NCBI RefSeq assembly: GCF_015191005.1
Contig: NZ_CP040442.1
Coordinates: 2,604,001-2,668,000, forward strand
Direction: 5' to 3'
Source of the DNA: Kaistella flava (ex Peng et al. 2021)
GTDB taxonomy: Bacteria; Bacteroidota; Bacteroidia; Flavobacteriales; Weeksellaceae
Length of the DNA stretch: 64,000 bases
Below, in pieces: positions 52,306 to 61,596 of this stretch (positions are counted from its first letter, which is position 1; each line of letters opens with the position of its first letter). The notes beneath the pieces were generated by a model. The model ran no database searches. It saw only the letters and a program-made list of their open reading frames with translations, and was not told where the DNA came from. The position numbers were made by a program, and so were the translations under genes.

Positions 52306-52992
52306 TTAATTTTTCACCAACAAACGGAACCCTTCTCCGTGTACGTTGATGATTTCTAAACCATCATCTTCTTTCAGTAATTTTCTGAGTTTAGCAATGT
52401 AAACATCCATACTTCTAGCAGTGAAATAATTCTCTTTCTTCCAGATTTTTCTTAAAGCTAAATCTCTTGGCATAAAATCATTTCTGTGCTGACAAAGTAA
52501 TTTAAGCAATTCATTTTCTTTTGGTGAAAGCTTGTAATCGTTTTCATTTACTCTTAATTGTCTCAACATTGAATCAAAGAAAATATTACTGATCTTAAAT
52601 TGTTCCTGTTCGTCGTTCTCAGCCGTCGCGCTTCTTTGCAGAATTGCTTTAATTTTATATAATAAAAGTTCCGTATCAAAAGGTTTGGTGATATAATCAT
52701 CAGCACCCAATTGGTAACCTTTCAAAATATCTTCACGCATATTTCTCGCGGTAAGGAAAATGATCGGTATATTTTTATCAATTCTTTTTACATCTTCTGC
52801 CAAACTGAATCCATCTTTCTTCGGCATCATCACATCGAAAATACAAATATCAAATTCGTTTTCCGTAAACTCCTTTAAACCTTGCTCACCATCTGTAGCC
52901 AAGGTTACTTCAAAATTATTTATCGATAAATAATCTTTCAAAACCGCACCAAAACTCTGGTCGTCTTCTACTAATAAGATTCTGTTGCTCAT
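52306..52992 (-). CDS. rprY: OmpR-family response regulator (RprY-like)
   Basis: A 228-aa regulator. The receiver domain shows acidic pocket VEDDQS, phospho-Asp in CIFDVMMPKKDG, the Thr in IFLTARN and Lys in YITKPFD. The OmpR-type winged helix follows from about 130 (LSPKENELLKLLCQHRNDFM, RSMDVYIAKLRKLL). The kinase gene lies upstream by 78 bases. The pair resembles RprX/RprY of Bacteroides; the regulated genes are unknown. Confidence 0.92.
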   Translation of the reverse strand: MSNRILLVEDDQSFGAVLKDYLSINNFEVTLATDGEQGLKEFTENEFDICIFDVMMPKKDGFSLAEDVKRIDKNIPIIFLTARNMREDILKGYQLGADDYITKPFDTELLLYKIKAILQRSATAENDEQEQFKISNIFFDSMLRQLRVNENDYKLSPKENELLKLLCQHRNDFMPRDLALRKIWKKENYFTARSMDVYIAKLRKLLKEDDGLEIINVHGEGFRLLVKN

Positions 52993-53070
52993 AATTTTTA
53001 TATTTAAAGTTATTAGGTTTTACCTCAATCTTTTTTTGTTAAATGACACTATATATAGTATCGATATTTT

Positions 53071-54621
53071 TTAAACATTCATCGGTAGCTTTATCGTAAA
53101 CGTGCTTCCCTTATCTTTTTGAGAGTCAACGATAATTACACCTTTATGTAATTCTACTATTTTTTTTACGTAGGATAATCCAAGTCCCTGGCCTTTCACA
53201 TTATGAATATTCCCAGTTTCTTCCCGGAAAAACTTCTCGAAAATCCTTAATTTATTCTCGGTTTCCATTCCCATTCCTTTATCAGAAATCTCTACCACGT
53301 ACCAATTTCCTTCATTTCTGGTACTCACTTTTATCTCTGGAGCTTCTGGTGAGTATTTATTAGCGTTATCTAATAAATTCACCAAAGCATTTGCAATATG
53401 GAATTCATCAATTTTAAAGCGATACTTATCAGTATTAAATTCTTGAGTTAATGTTCCGTGCCTTTGCGCGACAATCAATCCAAAAGATTCCGTTGTTCTT
53501 TTAATTAAAGCTCGAACATCAGTTTCTTTCAAAAACAATTCTACCTCATTCCTTTCCAGCTTCGACATATTCAAAACATTTTCAACTTGCTTCTTCATCC
53601 GCAAATTTTCCTGCTTAATCAAACCTGCATAGTATTTCACCTTTTCTGGATTGGTTGCAATTTTGTCGTTTACCAAAGAATCAGTCGCCACAGAAATTGT
53701 AGCCAATGGTGTTTTGAATTCATGTGACATATTATTGATAAAGTCTGTTTTGACATCAGCGATTTTTTTCTGTCGCATCATATAATTAATGGAGATAATA
53801 TAAATCCCCAAAATCGTCAGCAAAGACATGAAAGTCCCCAATAACATTGGTAAATTCGTTTTGGCCAAAGAGTAATCTTTCCTAGGAAAAACAACTGCCA
53901 GCGTATAAATCGTTCTGTCTTTATTATCCGTAAAAAGCGGATAAGTATAATTATTTTTTTCTTTTTGATCAGAAAAAGTACTATTCACCACTTTTGTCAT
54001 TTCATTTTTCCGATCCATTACCGCAAAACCAAAACTCGTATCCAAACCATTCAATTTCAATTCTTTAGTCAAAACAGAATCCAATGTTTTTGCATCTACT
54101 CTTTGCTCAATCGGTAAATTCGAAGCACTCAATTTTGCAAATTCTCTTAACGCATAAGTATTATTATTAATATCTTTACTCATCTGTGCAGTAAGTGGTT
54201 CGGAACTATTGGGCGCTTTATTAATTTTCAAAATTCCTTCATCGGTATAGAGTTTCGTTAGTTTCAAACTATCTCCCTTTTGCGAAATAGGGAAATTCTG
54301 ATTTTCAACGATACTTTTCTGAAATGTAATCGTTGATTTATTAGCAGAATCTGCGTTTTGTTGAATATAAGTTTGAGTTGGCTGATTACTGCCGTCAACC
54401 ACGTTTTTTCCAAAATTTTTATAATCCTGATTTAGATATTTATCAACTTCCAATTGGGAAACTTTTAATGCAGAAGACTCTAAAGAAGAATATACTTTAT
54501 TAGAAAAATCCTGATTCAGCGCACTGTATAATTCCTTAATCCAATACAATTGCAAGGTGACAAAGACAATCATCGAAATGGTCATCAACACTGATATAAA
54601 TGGAATAAACTTATTGCTCAT
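53071..54621 (-). CDS. rprX: Sensor histidine kinase (RprX-like)
   Basis: A 516-aa kinase. Two membrane helices (ISVLMTISMIVFVTLQLYWI near the N-terminus and LLGTFMSLLTILGIYIIS at about 260-280) flank a ~230-residue sensor domain. The phosphorylated His is in MSHEFKTPLATISVA; ATP-binding motifs are LLDNANKYSPEAP, ISDKGMGM and GQGLGLSYVKKI. It pairs with the downstream response regulator. No known sensory domain is recognised. Confidence 0.92.
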   Translation of the reverse strand: MSNKFIPFISVLMTISMIVFVTLQLYWIKELYSALNQDFSNKVYSSLESSALKVSQLEVDKYLNQDYKNFGKNVVDGSNQPTQTYIQQNADSANKSTITFQKSIVENQNFPISQKGDSLKLTKLYTDEGILKINKAPNSSEPLTAQMSKDINNNTYALREFAKLSASNLPIEQRVDAKTLDSVLTKELKLNGLDTSFGFAVMDRKNEMTKVVNSTFSDQKEKNNYTYPLFTDNKDRTIYTLAVVFPRKDYSLAKTNLPMLLGTFMSLLTILGIYIISINYMMRQKKIADVKTDFINNMSHEFKTPLATISVATDSLVNDKIATNPEKVKYYAGLIKQENLRMKKQVENVLNMSKLERNEVELFLKETDVRALIKRTTESFGLIVAQRHGTLTQEFNTDKYRFKIDEFHIANALVNLLDNANKYSPEAPEIKVSTRNEGNWYVVEISDKGMGMETENKLRIFEKFFREETGNIHNVKGQGLGLSYVKKIVELHKGVIIVDSQKDKGSTFTIKLPMNV

Positions 54622-54786
54622 TATTTTTAATTAAAAATGAATTGTTAAAATTACTCATTTTAAGAATATTATAACAAAAGAAAGGCCAAAATATTGTGTT
54701 TAATTTCATAAAAGACTTTTTTTTAACAAAGTATTGTTAATCAACAATTTTTTAACTCAAATTAAGAATATTCTGTTAAAATATAA

Positions 54787-54794
54787 TATATTTG
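54787..54794 (+). promoter_or_regulatory. -7 element of the SRPBCC gene
   Basis: TATATTTG matches TAnnTTTG exactly, 14 bases before ATG 54809. The -33 region is weak. Confidence 0.4.
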
Positions 54795-54808
54795 ATAAAA
54801 ATCAGAGA

Positions 54809-55303
54809 ATGAAAACTGAAATAATTTTTAATAAAGATGACAATTCGGCCTCTCTTTATATCATGAAGATTTTCCATACTACCGTTGATGAAGTCTGGAA
54901 TCACTTTACAAAGGCAGATTTACTCGATCAATGGTGGGCTCCAGAACCTTGGAAATGCCAAACTTTAAAAATGGATTTTGCGCCGGAAGGAGTTTGGAAT
55001 TACGCGATGGTTGGTCCGGAAAACGAAAAAAGTTTCAGCGGAGTTCGTTTTCATGAAATCAATTTTCATCGCAGTTTCGACTACTCTGCCTTTTTTACAG
55101 ATGAAAACGGAAGTATGCGTAATGAATTTCCAGCCAGCAATTGGCTACTTGGTTTTACGGGAGTTGAAGAAGGCACGAAATTAACGGTCAATATTCACTT
55201 CAAAACAACAGAAGATATGAGAGCTCTTTTAGAAATGGGCTTTGAAGGAGGTTTTAAAATGGGACTTAATCAACTGGAAGAACTATTAAACAAAAAAGAC
55301 TGA
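54809..55303 (+). CDS. SRPBCC (AHSA1-like) domain protein
   Basis: A 164-aa protein of the START/Bet v1 fold, AHSA1 type: IMKIFHTTVDEVWNHFTKAD, LLDQWWAPEPWKCQTLKMDF, GVWNYAMVGPE, HEINFHRSFDYSAFFTDENG and GMEGG-like end (LEMGFEGGFKMGLNQLEELL). These bind small hydrophobic ligands in many bacteria; the ligand is unknown. ATG 54809 is chosen over a TTG start that lies upstream of the promoter element. Its stop codon lies in a terminator hairpin. Confidence 0.88.
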   Translation: MKTEIIFNKDDNSASLYIMKIFHTTVDEVWNHFTKADLLDQWWAPEPWKCQTLKMDFAPEGVWNYAMVGPENEKSFSGVRFHEINFHRSFDYSAFFTDENGSMRNEFPASNWLLGFTGVEEGTKLTVNIHFKTTEDMRALLEMGFEGGFKMGLNQLEELLNKKD

Positions 55304-55325
55304 TTTTAAAAATCAGTCTTTATTT
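55296..55325. terminator. Terminator overlapping the SRPBCC stop codon
   Basis: AAAGACTGATT pairs with AATCAGTCTTT around a 4-base loop, then T-rich sequence. The SRPBCC stop TGA (55301-55303) lies in the left arm. It also faces the end of the leftward 55328 gene. Confidence 0.85.
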
Positions 55326-55327
55326 AT

Positions 55328-55678
55328 CTAAAAAAGTTCTTCATCAATAAAATATTGAATAATCGCTTTCTTCATTAGAATCTGTTGCTCATTCGGTTTC
55401 AACTCCGGAAGTGGCGCAACTTCATCGAAATGCGGATAGCCGTCATCGTCATAATCTCTGAACTTATAGTAACCAAAAGGTTCTAACAAACGACAAACTG
55501 CGATATGCAGAATATTCAACTTGTCATCTTTCGTATATTTTTGTTGTCCGCTTCCTAATTCCTGAACTCCGATTAAAAATAGAATCGTGTCAATCTGCGG
55601 ATGTTTTTCGGTATCAAAAGTCTTTACAAAAAACGCTTCAACTTCTTCCCAAAGTTGGCTTTCTGATTTATTTTCCAT
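55328..55678 (-). CDS. Conserved hypothetical protein
   Basis: A 116-aa acidic soluble protein; not recognised. It has an LWEEVEAFFVKTFDTEKHPQ start, a helix LNILHIAVCRLLEPFGYYKF, and the acidic stretch RDYDDDGYPHFDEV. It ends with a helix (EQQILMKKAIIQYFIDEEL). It starts 11 bases inside the end of the oligopeptidase gene, so it is translated with it. It resembles a small family of Bacteroidota proteins I cannot name. Confidence 0.7.
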   Translation of the reverse strand: MENKSESQLWEEVEAFFVKTFDTEKHPQIDTILFLIGVQELGSGQQKYTKDDKLNILHIAVCRLLEPFGYYKFRDYDDDGYPHFDEVAPLPELKPNEQQILMKKAIIQYFIDEELF

Positions 55679-57734
55679 CTATCTTATTTTCTAATTTCAT
55701 TAAAAATGCATATTCCAAAGAATCTTCTTTTAAAGATTCAAATCTTCCGCTGGCACCGCCGTGACCGGAACTCATATCGGTTTTGAAAATCAAAATATTA
55801 GTATCGGTTTTCAATTCCCGAAGTTTTGCCGTCCATTTTGCAGGTTCCCAATATTGAACTTGAGAATCGTGCAAACCTGTTGTAATCAAAATATGCGGGT
55901 AATTTTTCGCTTCTATATTATCATAAGGAGAATATGATTTTATATAATCGTAATATTCTTTGTCTTTCGGATTTCCCCATTCATCAAATTCTCCCGTTGT
56001 TAAAGGAATCGTTTCGTCTAACATCGTCGTTACCAAATCAACAAAAGGAACTTGCGCCACAATTGCATTGAATAATTCCGGTTCATAATTAATGATCGCT
56101 CCCATCAAAAGTCCGCCGGCACTTCCGCCCATCGCATAAAGATGTTTTTCAGAAGTATAATTTTCTTTTACTAAATACTTAGCAGCATCGATGAAATCAA
56201 AGAACGTGTTTTTCTTGAAGAGCATTTTTCCATCTTCATACCACTCTCTTCCCATATATTCTCCACCTCGAACGTGTGCAATTGCGTAGATAAAACCACG
56301 ATTTAAAAGAGATAGTCGAACATTCGAAAAACTCGCATCGATGGTATGTCCATAACTTCCGTAACCATAAATCAATAAAGGAGTTTCTGCAGATTTCACG
56401 GTATTTTTATGATAAACCAAAGAAATCGGAATTTTTTTTCCGTCTCTGGCAGTTGCCCAAATTCTTTCTGAAATATAATTTTCCGGAACAAAATCTCCAC
56501 CTAAGACTTCCTGTTGTTTCAACAATTTGGTCGTTCTTTCTTTCATATCATATTCGAAAGTCGAACTTGGCTGCGTTAAAGAAGTATATCCGAAACGCAA
56601 TTTTTCGGTGTCGAATTCTAAATTCAACCCAATATAAGCCGTATAAGTCGGATCTGAAAAAGGTAAATAATGGAAAGTGTTGTTTTTCGTATCAATGATT
56701 TTGATTTGTAAAAGACCTTCCATTCTTTCTTCAAGAACCAGATAGTTTTGGAAAATCTCAAAACCTTCCAACAAAACGTCTTCCCGATGTGGAATTACTT
56801 CAATCCAATTTTCTAGTCCTGGATTGGCCACTTTAGTTTTCGAAATTTTAAAGTTGGTAGCATCATCAGCATTTGAAATGATATAAAATTCATCTTCAAA
56901 ATGCTCAACCGAATATTCTAAATCATCAATTCTTGGCTGAATTATTTTCCAGTCTGCCATAACATCATCTGCAGGAATAAATCTCTGCTCGTCAGAAATC
57001 GTACTCGAACTTGAAATAAAAATATATTTTAAAGATTTGGTTTTAAAAACATTCACATCAAAAGTTTCATCTTCTTCATGAAAAATTAAAACATCTTGCG
57101 AAGAATCCGTTCCCAATTGATGAAGAAAAACCTGAAACGCTCGCAAACTGTCATCTTTTCTGATGTAGAAAACATGCTCATTATCATTTGCCCACACTGC
57201 TTTTCCAGTCGTATTTGGAATTTGATCTTGTAAAATTTCGCCAGTTTCTAAATTCTGAAAATTTATATTATAAATTCTTCGTCCCATATTATCGGACGAA
57301 TAACTCATCAATTTATTATTCGGAGAAACAGCAACACTTCCAACTTCGAAAAATTTTTGACCTTCTGCTAAAACATTTACATCTAATAAAAGTTCTTCTT
57401 CATTTTCTAAAGTCTGAAATTTTCGTGTAAACAAAGGATGCTCCTTTCCGTCTACGAACCGAACGATATACCAATATTCATTAAAAAAATAAGGAAGTGA
57501 CTCATCATCTTTTTTATATCGGGCTTTCATTTCATCAAAAAGAAGTTGCTGAAAATCTTCGGTCTCTTTCATTACCGATTCAGCGTAAGAATTTTCTTCT
57601 TCCAGGTATTGTATAACTTCAGGATTCTCTCTTTCGTTCAACCAAAAATAAGGATCGTTTCTTTGATCACCGTGGATTTCCAGAACTTTCTCTATTTTTT
57701 TCGCTTTTGGCGGAGTGATATTATTATGGCTCAT
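55668..57734 (-). CDS. ptrB: Oligopeptidase B (S9 family serine peptidase)
   Basis: A 688-aa prolyl-oligopeptidase-family enzyme. The N-terminal ~400 residues form a beta-propeller; the alpha/beta-hydrolase domain has the nucleophile motif GGSAGGLLMGAI, RVIWATARDGKKIPISLVYH as its opening, the Asp in ITTGLHDSQVQY, and the catalytic His in SSGHGGASGR. Oligopeptidase B cuts short peptides after basic residues in the cytoplasm. No signal peptide. It overlaps the small downstream gene by 11 bases. Confidence 0.94.
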   Translation of the reverse strand: MSHNNITPPKAKKIEKVLEIHGDQRNDPYFWLNERENPEVIQYLEEENSYAESVMKETEDFQQLLFDEMKARYKKDDESLPYFFNEYWYIVRFVDGKEHPLFTRKFQTLENEEELLLDVNVLAEGQKFFEVGSVAVSPNNKLMSYSSDNMGRRIYNINFQNLETGEILQDQIPNTTGKAVWANDNEHVFYIRKDDSLRAFQVFLHQLGTDSSQDVLIFHEEDETFDVNVFKTKSLKYIFISSSSTISDEQRFIPADDVMADWKIIQPRIDDLEYSVEHFEDEFYIISNADDATNFKISKTKVANPGLENWIEVIPHREDVLLEGFEIFQNYLVLEERMEGLLQIKIIDTKNNTFHYLPFSDPTYTAYIGLNLEFDTEKLRFGYTSLTQPSSTFEYDMKERTTKLLKQQEVLGGDFVPENYISERIWATARDGKKIPISLVYHKNTVKSAETPLLIYGYGSYGHTIDASFSNVRLSLLNRGFIYAIAHVRGGEYMGREWYEDGKMLFKKNTFFDFIDAAKYLVKENYTSEKHLYAMGGSAGGLLMGAIINYEPELFNAIVAQVPFVDLVTTMLDETIPLTTGEFDEWGNPKDKEYYDYIKSYSPYDNIEAKNYPHILITTGLHDSQVQYWEPAKWTAKLRELKTDTNILIFKTDMSSGHGGASGRFESLKEDSLEYAFLMKLENKIDGK

Positions 57735-57756
57735 TTAGAGTAGATATTTAAATATA

Positions 57757-57795
57757 AAAAACCGACTTAATCTAAGAAAAAGGCGGTTTTTTGAT
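57757..57795 (-). terminator. Probable terminator after hemD
   Basis: On the minus strand AAAAAACCG pairs with CGGTTTTTT across a 19-base loop. The loop is long, so termination is likely but not certain. Confidence 0.55.
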
Positions 57796-57818
57796 TATGT
57801 TATTTAGACTTGAAGAAA

Positions 57819-58562
57819 TTATTTCTCCAGCCCTCTTATGTATTTTTCAATTGCCATAGTCATTGATGGCGTTTCTTTGCTCGGAGCCATTACATCAACT
57901 CTCAACCCAGCATCCTTAGCTGCTTGCTCAGTAGTTAAACCGAAAACAGCAACTTTAACTTTGCCTTGTTCAAAGTCTTTAAAGTTTTCATGCAACGATT
58001 TAATTCCCTGTCTTGTAAAGAAAACCAACATATCATAATCAGCAATGTTAATTTCACTTAGATCACTACTTACCGTTTTATACATGGTGGCTTTCGTCCA
58101 GTCAATTCCAGAAGAATCTAAAACATTTTGGATATCAGAACCAATAATATCAGATGCCGGTAAAATATATTTCTCGGATGGGAACTTTTTGAAAAGCGGA
58201 ATCAAATCAGCAAAAGTTCTTTCACCGAAAGCAATCTTTCTTTTTCTGTAAACAATATGTTTTTGTAAATAATTCGCAATCGCTTCTGATTGGCAAATGT
58301 AACGCATAGAATCTGGCACTGCGAAACGCATTTCTTCTGCCAAACGGAAATAATGATCAATCGCATTTTTACTGGTAAAAATAATACCGGTAAATTGCGA
58401 CAAATCAATTTTCTGCGTTCTAAGCTCTTTCGCATCAACTCCTTCTACATGAATAAAAGGCTTAAAATCTATTCGGATTTTTTCCTTTCTTGCAATTTCC
58501 AAATAAGGAGAAGACTCATTAGGCGCGGGCTGTGAAACCAGTATAGATTTAATTTTCATCAT
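57819..58562 (-). CDS. hemD: Uroporphyrinogen-III synthase
   Basis: A 247-aa enzyme of heme synthesis that closes and inverts the D ring of the tetrapyrrole. Two similar alpha/beta halves are visible: ILVSQPAPNESSPYLEIARK, GIIFTSKNAIDHYFRLA, and YDMLVFFTRQGIKSLHENF, KVAVFGLTTEQAAKDAGLRV. The Bacteroidota form is often poorly matched at sequence level. Tandem starts exist; ATG 58562 or 58559 (MKIKSIL) is likely, since a TTG at 58565 is weaker. The DUF4271 gene lies nine bases upstream. Confidence 0.88.
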   Translation of the reverse strand: MMKIKSILVSQPAPNESSPYLEIARKEKIRIDFKPFIHVEGVDAKELRTQKIDLSQFTGIIFTSKNAIDHYFRLAEEMRFAVPDSMRYICQSEAIANYLQKHIVYRKRKIAFGERTFADLIPLFKKFPSEKYILPASDIIGSDIQNVLDSSGIDWTKATMYKTVSSDLSEINIADYDMLVFFTRQGIKSLHENFKDFEQGKVKVAVFGLTTEQAAKDAGLRVDVMAPSKETPSMTMAIEKYIRGLEK

Positions 58563-58571
58563 CAAAATTTC

Positions 58572-59213
58572 TTAAAGATATAATACTCTCCATAGCACCA
58601 AAACAGGTGCAAATTGAAGGGTGCAAATATACAAAAATTTATAATACCACTTGTCAGGTAATATCTGGTTGGGTGAGAGCAAATAAAATAAAACTTTAAA
58701 CACAAAAACACCAAGTAAACCAACGAAATAATAATCAAATAACTGTAAATCAGTTATATCGTAAAAATATTGATAAATACACAAAGCCATTAACACAAAT
58801 GAAACTGTAAAATAAAACTTCGATGCGGTGAATTGAAAAAGAGTCCACCTTTTCATATTTCCTGTCCCAGCATAAAAAATATAGGACAACATACTTTTAA
58901 GGCTATAAAATATAATTAGTGAAATCAAGGTATATCCAAATTTATTGAGCTCATATCCGAAGAAATGAATGTCGGTTATTTGTTTTGGAACAATTGGGAT
59001 CGACTGCGAAATAAGCGTTGCCATTAAAAGCGTAAAAACGACACTGATAATCAACCAACTCAAAAAATTATTAGAAGAGTCTGCGAATTTCTGCATCAAA
59101 AAAACCCTCACCGAAGAATCGCGATGAAGATATAAAAGCATGAACACATAAAGTAAAATACAACCGACGATGATAAATACCACCCAATCGTTTTGTTGCA
59201 CGATTCTAACCAA
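58572..59213 (-). CDS. DUF4271 membrane protein
   Basis: A 213-aa protein with about six membrane helices (VFIIVGCILLYVFMLLYL, LSWLIISVVFTLLMATL, LISLIIFYSLKSMLSYIFY and later ones). The family is typical of Bacteroidota and sits next to hemD, as here. There is no ATG at the start: TTG 59213 (MVRIVQQNDWV) or GTG 59201 must be used. Function is not known. Confidence 0.84.
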   Translation of the reverse strand: MVRIVQQNDWVVFIIVGCILLYVFMLLYLHRDSSVRVFLMQKFADSSNNFLSWLIISVVFTLLMATLISQSIPIVPKQITDIHFFGYELNKFGYTLISLIIFYSLKSMLSYIFYAGTGNMKRWTLFQFTASKFYFTVSFVLMALCIYQYFYDITDLQLFDYYFVGLLGVFVFKVLFYLLSPNQILPDKWYYKFLYICTLQFAPVLVLWRVLYL

Positions 59214-59333
59214 AAGTAAAGTTTTTGCAAAAATAAGAATATTAAAGGAATATGTTAAGATATATTAACGCTATTTAACTTGGAATTAATCCCGGTCGTC
59301 AAAATCGTCCCTATTAATAATGGCGGAAAAGTT

Positions 59334-59341
59334 TATCTTTG
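59334..59341 (+). promoter_or_regulatory. -7 element of the GT2 operon
   Basis: TATCTTTG matches TAnnTTTG exactly, 17 bases before ATG 59358. No clear -33 box. Confidence 0.4.
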
Positions 59342-59357
59342 CACCTTAATTTTTAAG

Positions 59358-60074
59358 ATGAAAAAACTCGTCATCATTCCAACTTATAATGAGAAGGAAA
59401 ATATTGAAAACATAATCGCTACAGTTTTTGCGCTGAAGGAGAATTTTCATGTTTTGATTGTTGATGATTCATCGCCCGACGGAACGGCAGAAATTGTAAA
59501 AAAACTGCAGACAATTTACCCTGATCATCTTCATTTAATTATCAGAAAAATAAAAGATGGTTTAGGAAAAGCTTATATCCATGGATTCAAATGGGCTCTG
59601 CAAAATAACTACGATTATATTTTTGAAATGGATGCTGATTTCTCACATAATCCAGCTGATCTCAATAAATTATTTCAAGCATGCTTAAAAGCAGATATGA
59701 GTATTGGTTCCCGATATTCAAAAGGAGTAAATGTGGTTAACTGGCCAATGGGAAGAGTTCTTCTTTCTTACTTCGCTTCTAAATATGTGCGCATGATTTT
59801 GGGAATTCCAATTCATGATACGACTGCGGGATTCGTTTGTTTCTCCAGAAAAGTCTTGGAAGAAATTGGTTTAGACAAAATTAAATTAAAAGGATACGGT
59901 TTTCAGATTGAAATGAAATTCCGTGCGATTAAAAAAGGATTTAAAGTTGTAGAAGTTCCTATTATCTTCACCAACAGAGAATTAGGAGTAAGCAAAATGA
60001 ATGGCGGAATTATTCACGAAGCTGTTTTTGGAGTTTTAAATTTAAAATGGAAATCCATGATCGGGAAGTTATGA
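59358..60074 (+). CDS. Family 2 glycosyltransferase (polyprenyl-phosphate mannosyltransferase-like)
   Basis: A 238-aa inner-membrane-associated enzyme. It begins MKKLVIIPTYNEKENIENII, with nucleotide-binding VDDSSPDGTAEIVK and the DxD-type motif EMDADFSHNP, then TTAGFVCFSRKVLE. The fold and length match polyprenol-phosphate mannose synthases. A longer TTG start was rejected because the promoter element lies inside the extension. The stop overlaps the start of the next gene by four bases (ATGA). It is first in an operon with DUF4296, tgt and an LptF/G permease. Confidence 0.9.
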   Translation: MKKLVIIPTYNEKENIENIIATVFALKENFHVLIVDDSSPDGTAEIVKKLQTIYPDHLHLIIRKIKDGLGKAYIHGFKWALQNNYDYIFEMDADFSHNPADLNKLFQACLKADMSIGSRYSKGVNVVNWPMGRVLLSYFASKYVRMILGIPIHDTTAGFVCFSRKVLEEIGLDKIKLKGYGFQIEMKFRAIKKGFKVVEVPIIFTNRELGVSKMNGGIIHEAVFGVLNLKWKSMIGKL

Positions 60075-60439
60075 GAAAAATAACATTGGTGCTTTTTTCA
60101 TTTTTAATGATGGCTTGTTCGCAACTGATTGACCAACCAAAAAACCTTGTTCCGAAAGATACCATGTCAGAATTACTTGCAGACTTTGCAATAAATGAGC
60201 AACTGAACATGGTGGTAGAAAATACCAATTTAGATAATGCAACCCGATACACCCTTCAACAAAAAAAAATCAAAGGAAATGATTTTGTTGAAAGTTATAA
60301 ATACTACACCGCCACCGGCGACATAGAAAAGATAATAGATAACGCACAGGATATTGTTTTAAACAAAGATCCAAAAGCAAAAATCTATATCGAGAAGAAA
60401 TTAAAAGAAAACAAAAACTTACCTGCATTTGCAAGATAA
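60071..60439 (+). CDS. DUF4296 lipoprotein
   Basis: A 122-aa lipoprotein: MRKITLVLFSFLMMACSQL gives Cys16. The mature part is helical, with VPKDTMSELLADFAINEQL and QQKKIKGNDFVESYKYYTA and the DUF4296 pattern DIEKIIDNAQDIVLNKDPK. It overlaps the glycosyltransferase gene by four bases, and tgt starts one base after its stop. Not biochemically characterised as far as I know. Confidence 0.87.
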   Translation: MRKITLVLFSFLMMACSQLIDQPKNLVPKDTMSELLADFAINEQLNMVVENTNLDNATRYTLQQKKIKGNDFVESYKYYTATGDIEKIIDNAQDIVLNKDPKAKIYIEKKLKENKNLPAFAR

Positions 60440-60440
60440 T

Positions 60441-61577
60441 ATGAAGTCCCCATTTTTCGAAATCAATAAAAGCACAACCGGAAAAGCTAGAGCCGGAACA
60501 ATTACAACAGATCACGGCACCATTGAAACACCGATTTTCATGCCCGTGGGAACAGTTGCTTCTGTAAAAACCGTTCATCAAAGAGAACTAAAAGATGATA
60601 TCAAAGCGCAGATTATTTTAGGAAATACCTATCACTTAAATCTTCGCCCAAAAATGGATATCATGCAGCAAGCTGGAGGTCTTCATAAATTCATGAACTG
60701 GGATTTACCAATTCTTACCGATTCTGGTGGTTACCAAGTGTTCTCTTTGTCAAAATCGAGAAAATTAAATGAGAAAGGCGTAAAATTCAAATCTCATATT
60801 GACGGAAGTACTCATTTTATTTCACCTGAAATTTCGATGGATATCCAAAGAAAGATTGGTGCAGATATCTTCATGGCTTTTGATGAATGTGTTGCTTATC
60901 CCGCAGAATATAACCAGGTTAAAAAATCAATGGATCTTACGCATCGCTGGTTAAAACGATGTATAAAATGGAATGCAGAAAACCCGGAATTATACGGTCA
61001 TAAGCAAGCGTTTTTCCCCATCGTTCAAGGATCTTGTTATGCTGATTTAAGAATAAAATCTGCAGAATTTATCTCAGAACAAAACGCAGTAGGAAATGCA
61101 ATTGGTGGACTTTCTGTAGGAGAACCAGAAGAGGAAATGTACAGAATCACAGATATCGTAACTGATATTTTGCCAGTCGAAAAACCAAGATATTTAATGG
61201 GTGTTGGTACTCCGTGGAATATTTTAGAATCTATCGGTTTAGGAATCGACATGATGGATTGTGTAATGCCAACCAGAAATGCCAGAAATGCTATGTTATT
61301 TACTTGGCAAGGCGTGATGAATATGAAGAATAAGAAGTGGGAAAGTGATTTTTCTCCTTTAGATGAATTCGGAACGAGTTATGTAGATTCAGATTATTCG
61401 AAAGCATATGTTCGTCATTTATTTGTGGCCAAAGAATATTTAGGAAAACAAATTGCATCTATTCATAATTTAGCTTTCTACTTGGATCTAGTTAGAGTTG
61501 CAAGACAACATATTGTCGCTGGCGATTTCTACGAATGGAAACAATCAATCGACCCAATTCTTAGACAAAGACTTTAA
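60441..61577 (+). CDS. tgt: tRNA-guanine transglycosylase (lacking canonical Zn cysteines)
   Basis: A 378-aa TIM-barrel enzyme that replaces guanine at wobble position 34 with the queuine precursor preQ1. Core motifs are present: LTDSGGYQVFSLS with the catalytic Asp, the substrate pocket GGLSVGEPEEEMY, GIDMMDCVMPTRNARNAM with the second Asp. The C-terminal zinc region aligns without gaps but reads PLDEFGTSYVDSDYSKAYVRHL where a CxCxxC is expected (Gly, Ser, Asp instead); the His of SIHNLAFY is kept. It lies one base after the DUF4296 gene. Confidence 0.95.
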   Translation: MKSPFFEINKSTTGKARAGTITTDHGTIETPIFMPVGTVASVKTVHQRELKDDIKAQIILGNTYHLNLRPKMDIMQQAGGLHKFMNWDLPILTDSGGYQVFSLSKSRKLNEKGVKFKSHIDGSTHFISPEISMDIQRKIGADIFMAFDECVAYPAEYNQVKKSMDLTHRWLKRCIKWNAENPELYGHKQAFFPIVQGSCYADLRIKSAEFISEQNAVGNAIGGLSVGEPEEEMYRITDIVTDILPVEKPRYLMGVGTPWNILESIGLGIDMMDCVMPTRNARNAMLFTWQGVMNMKNKKWESDFSPLDEFGTSYVDSDYSKAYVRHLFVAKEYLGKQIASIHNLAFYLDLVRVARQHIVAGDFYEWKQSIDPILRQRL

Positions 61578-61596
61578 AAAAATTCTAAAAGTATTT

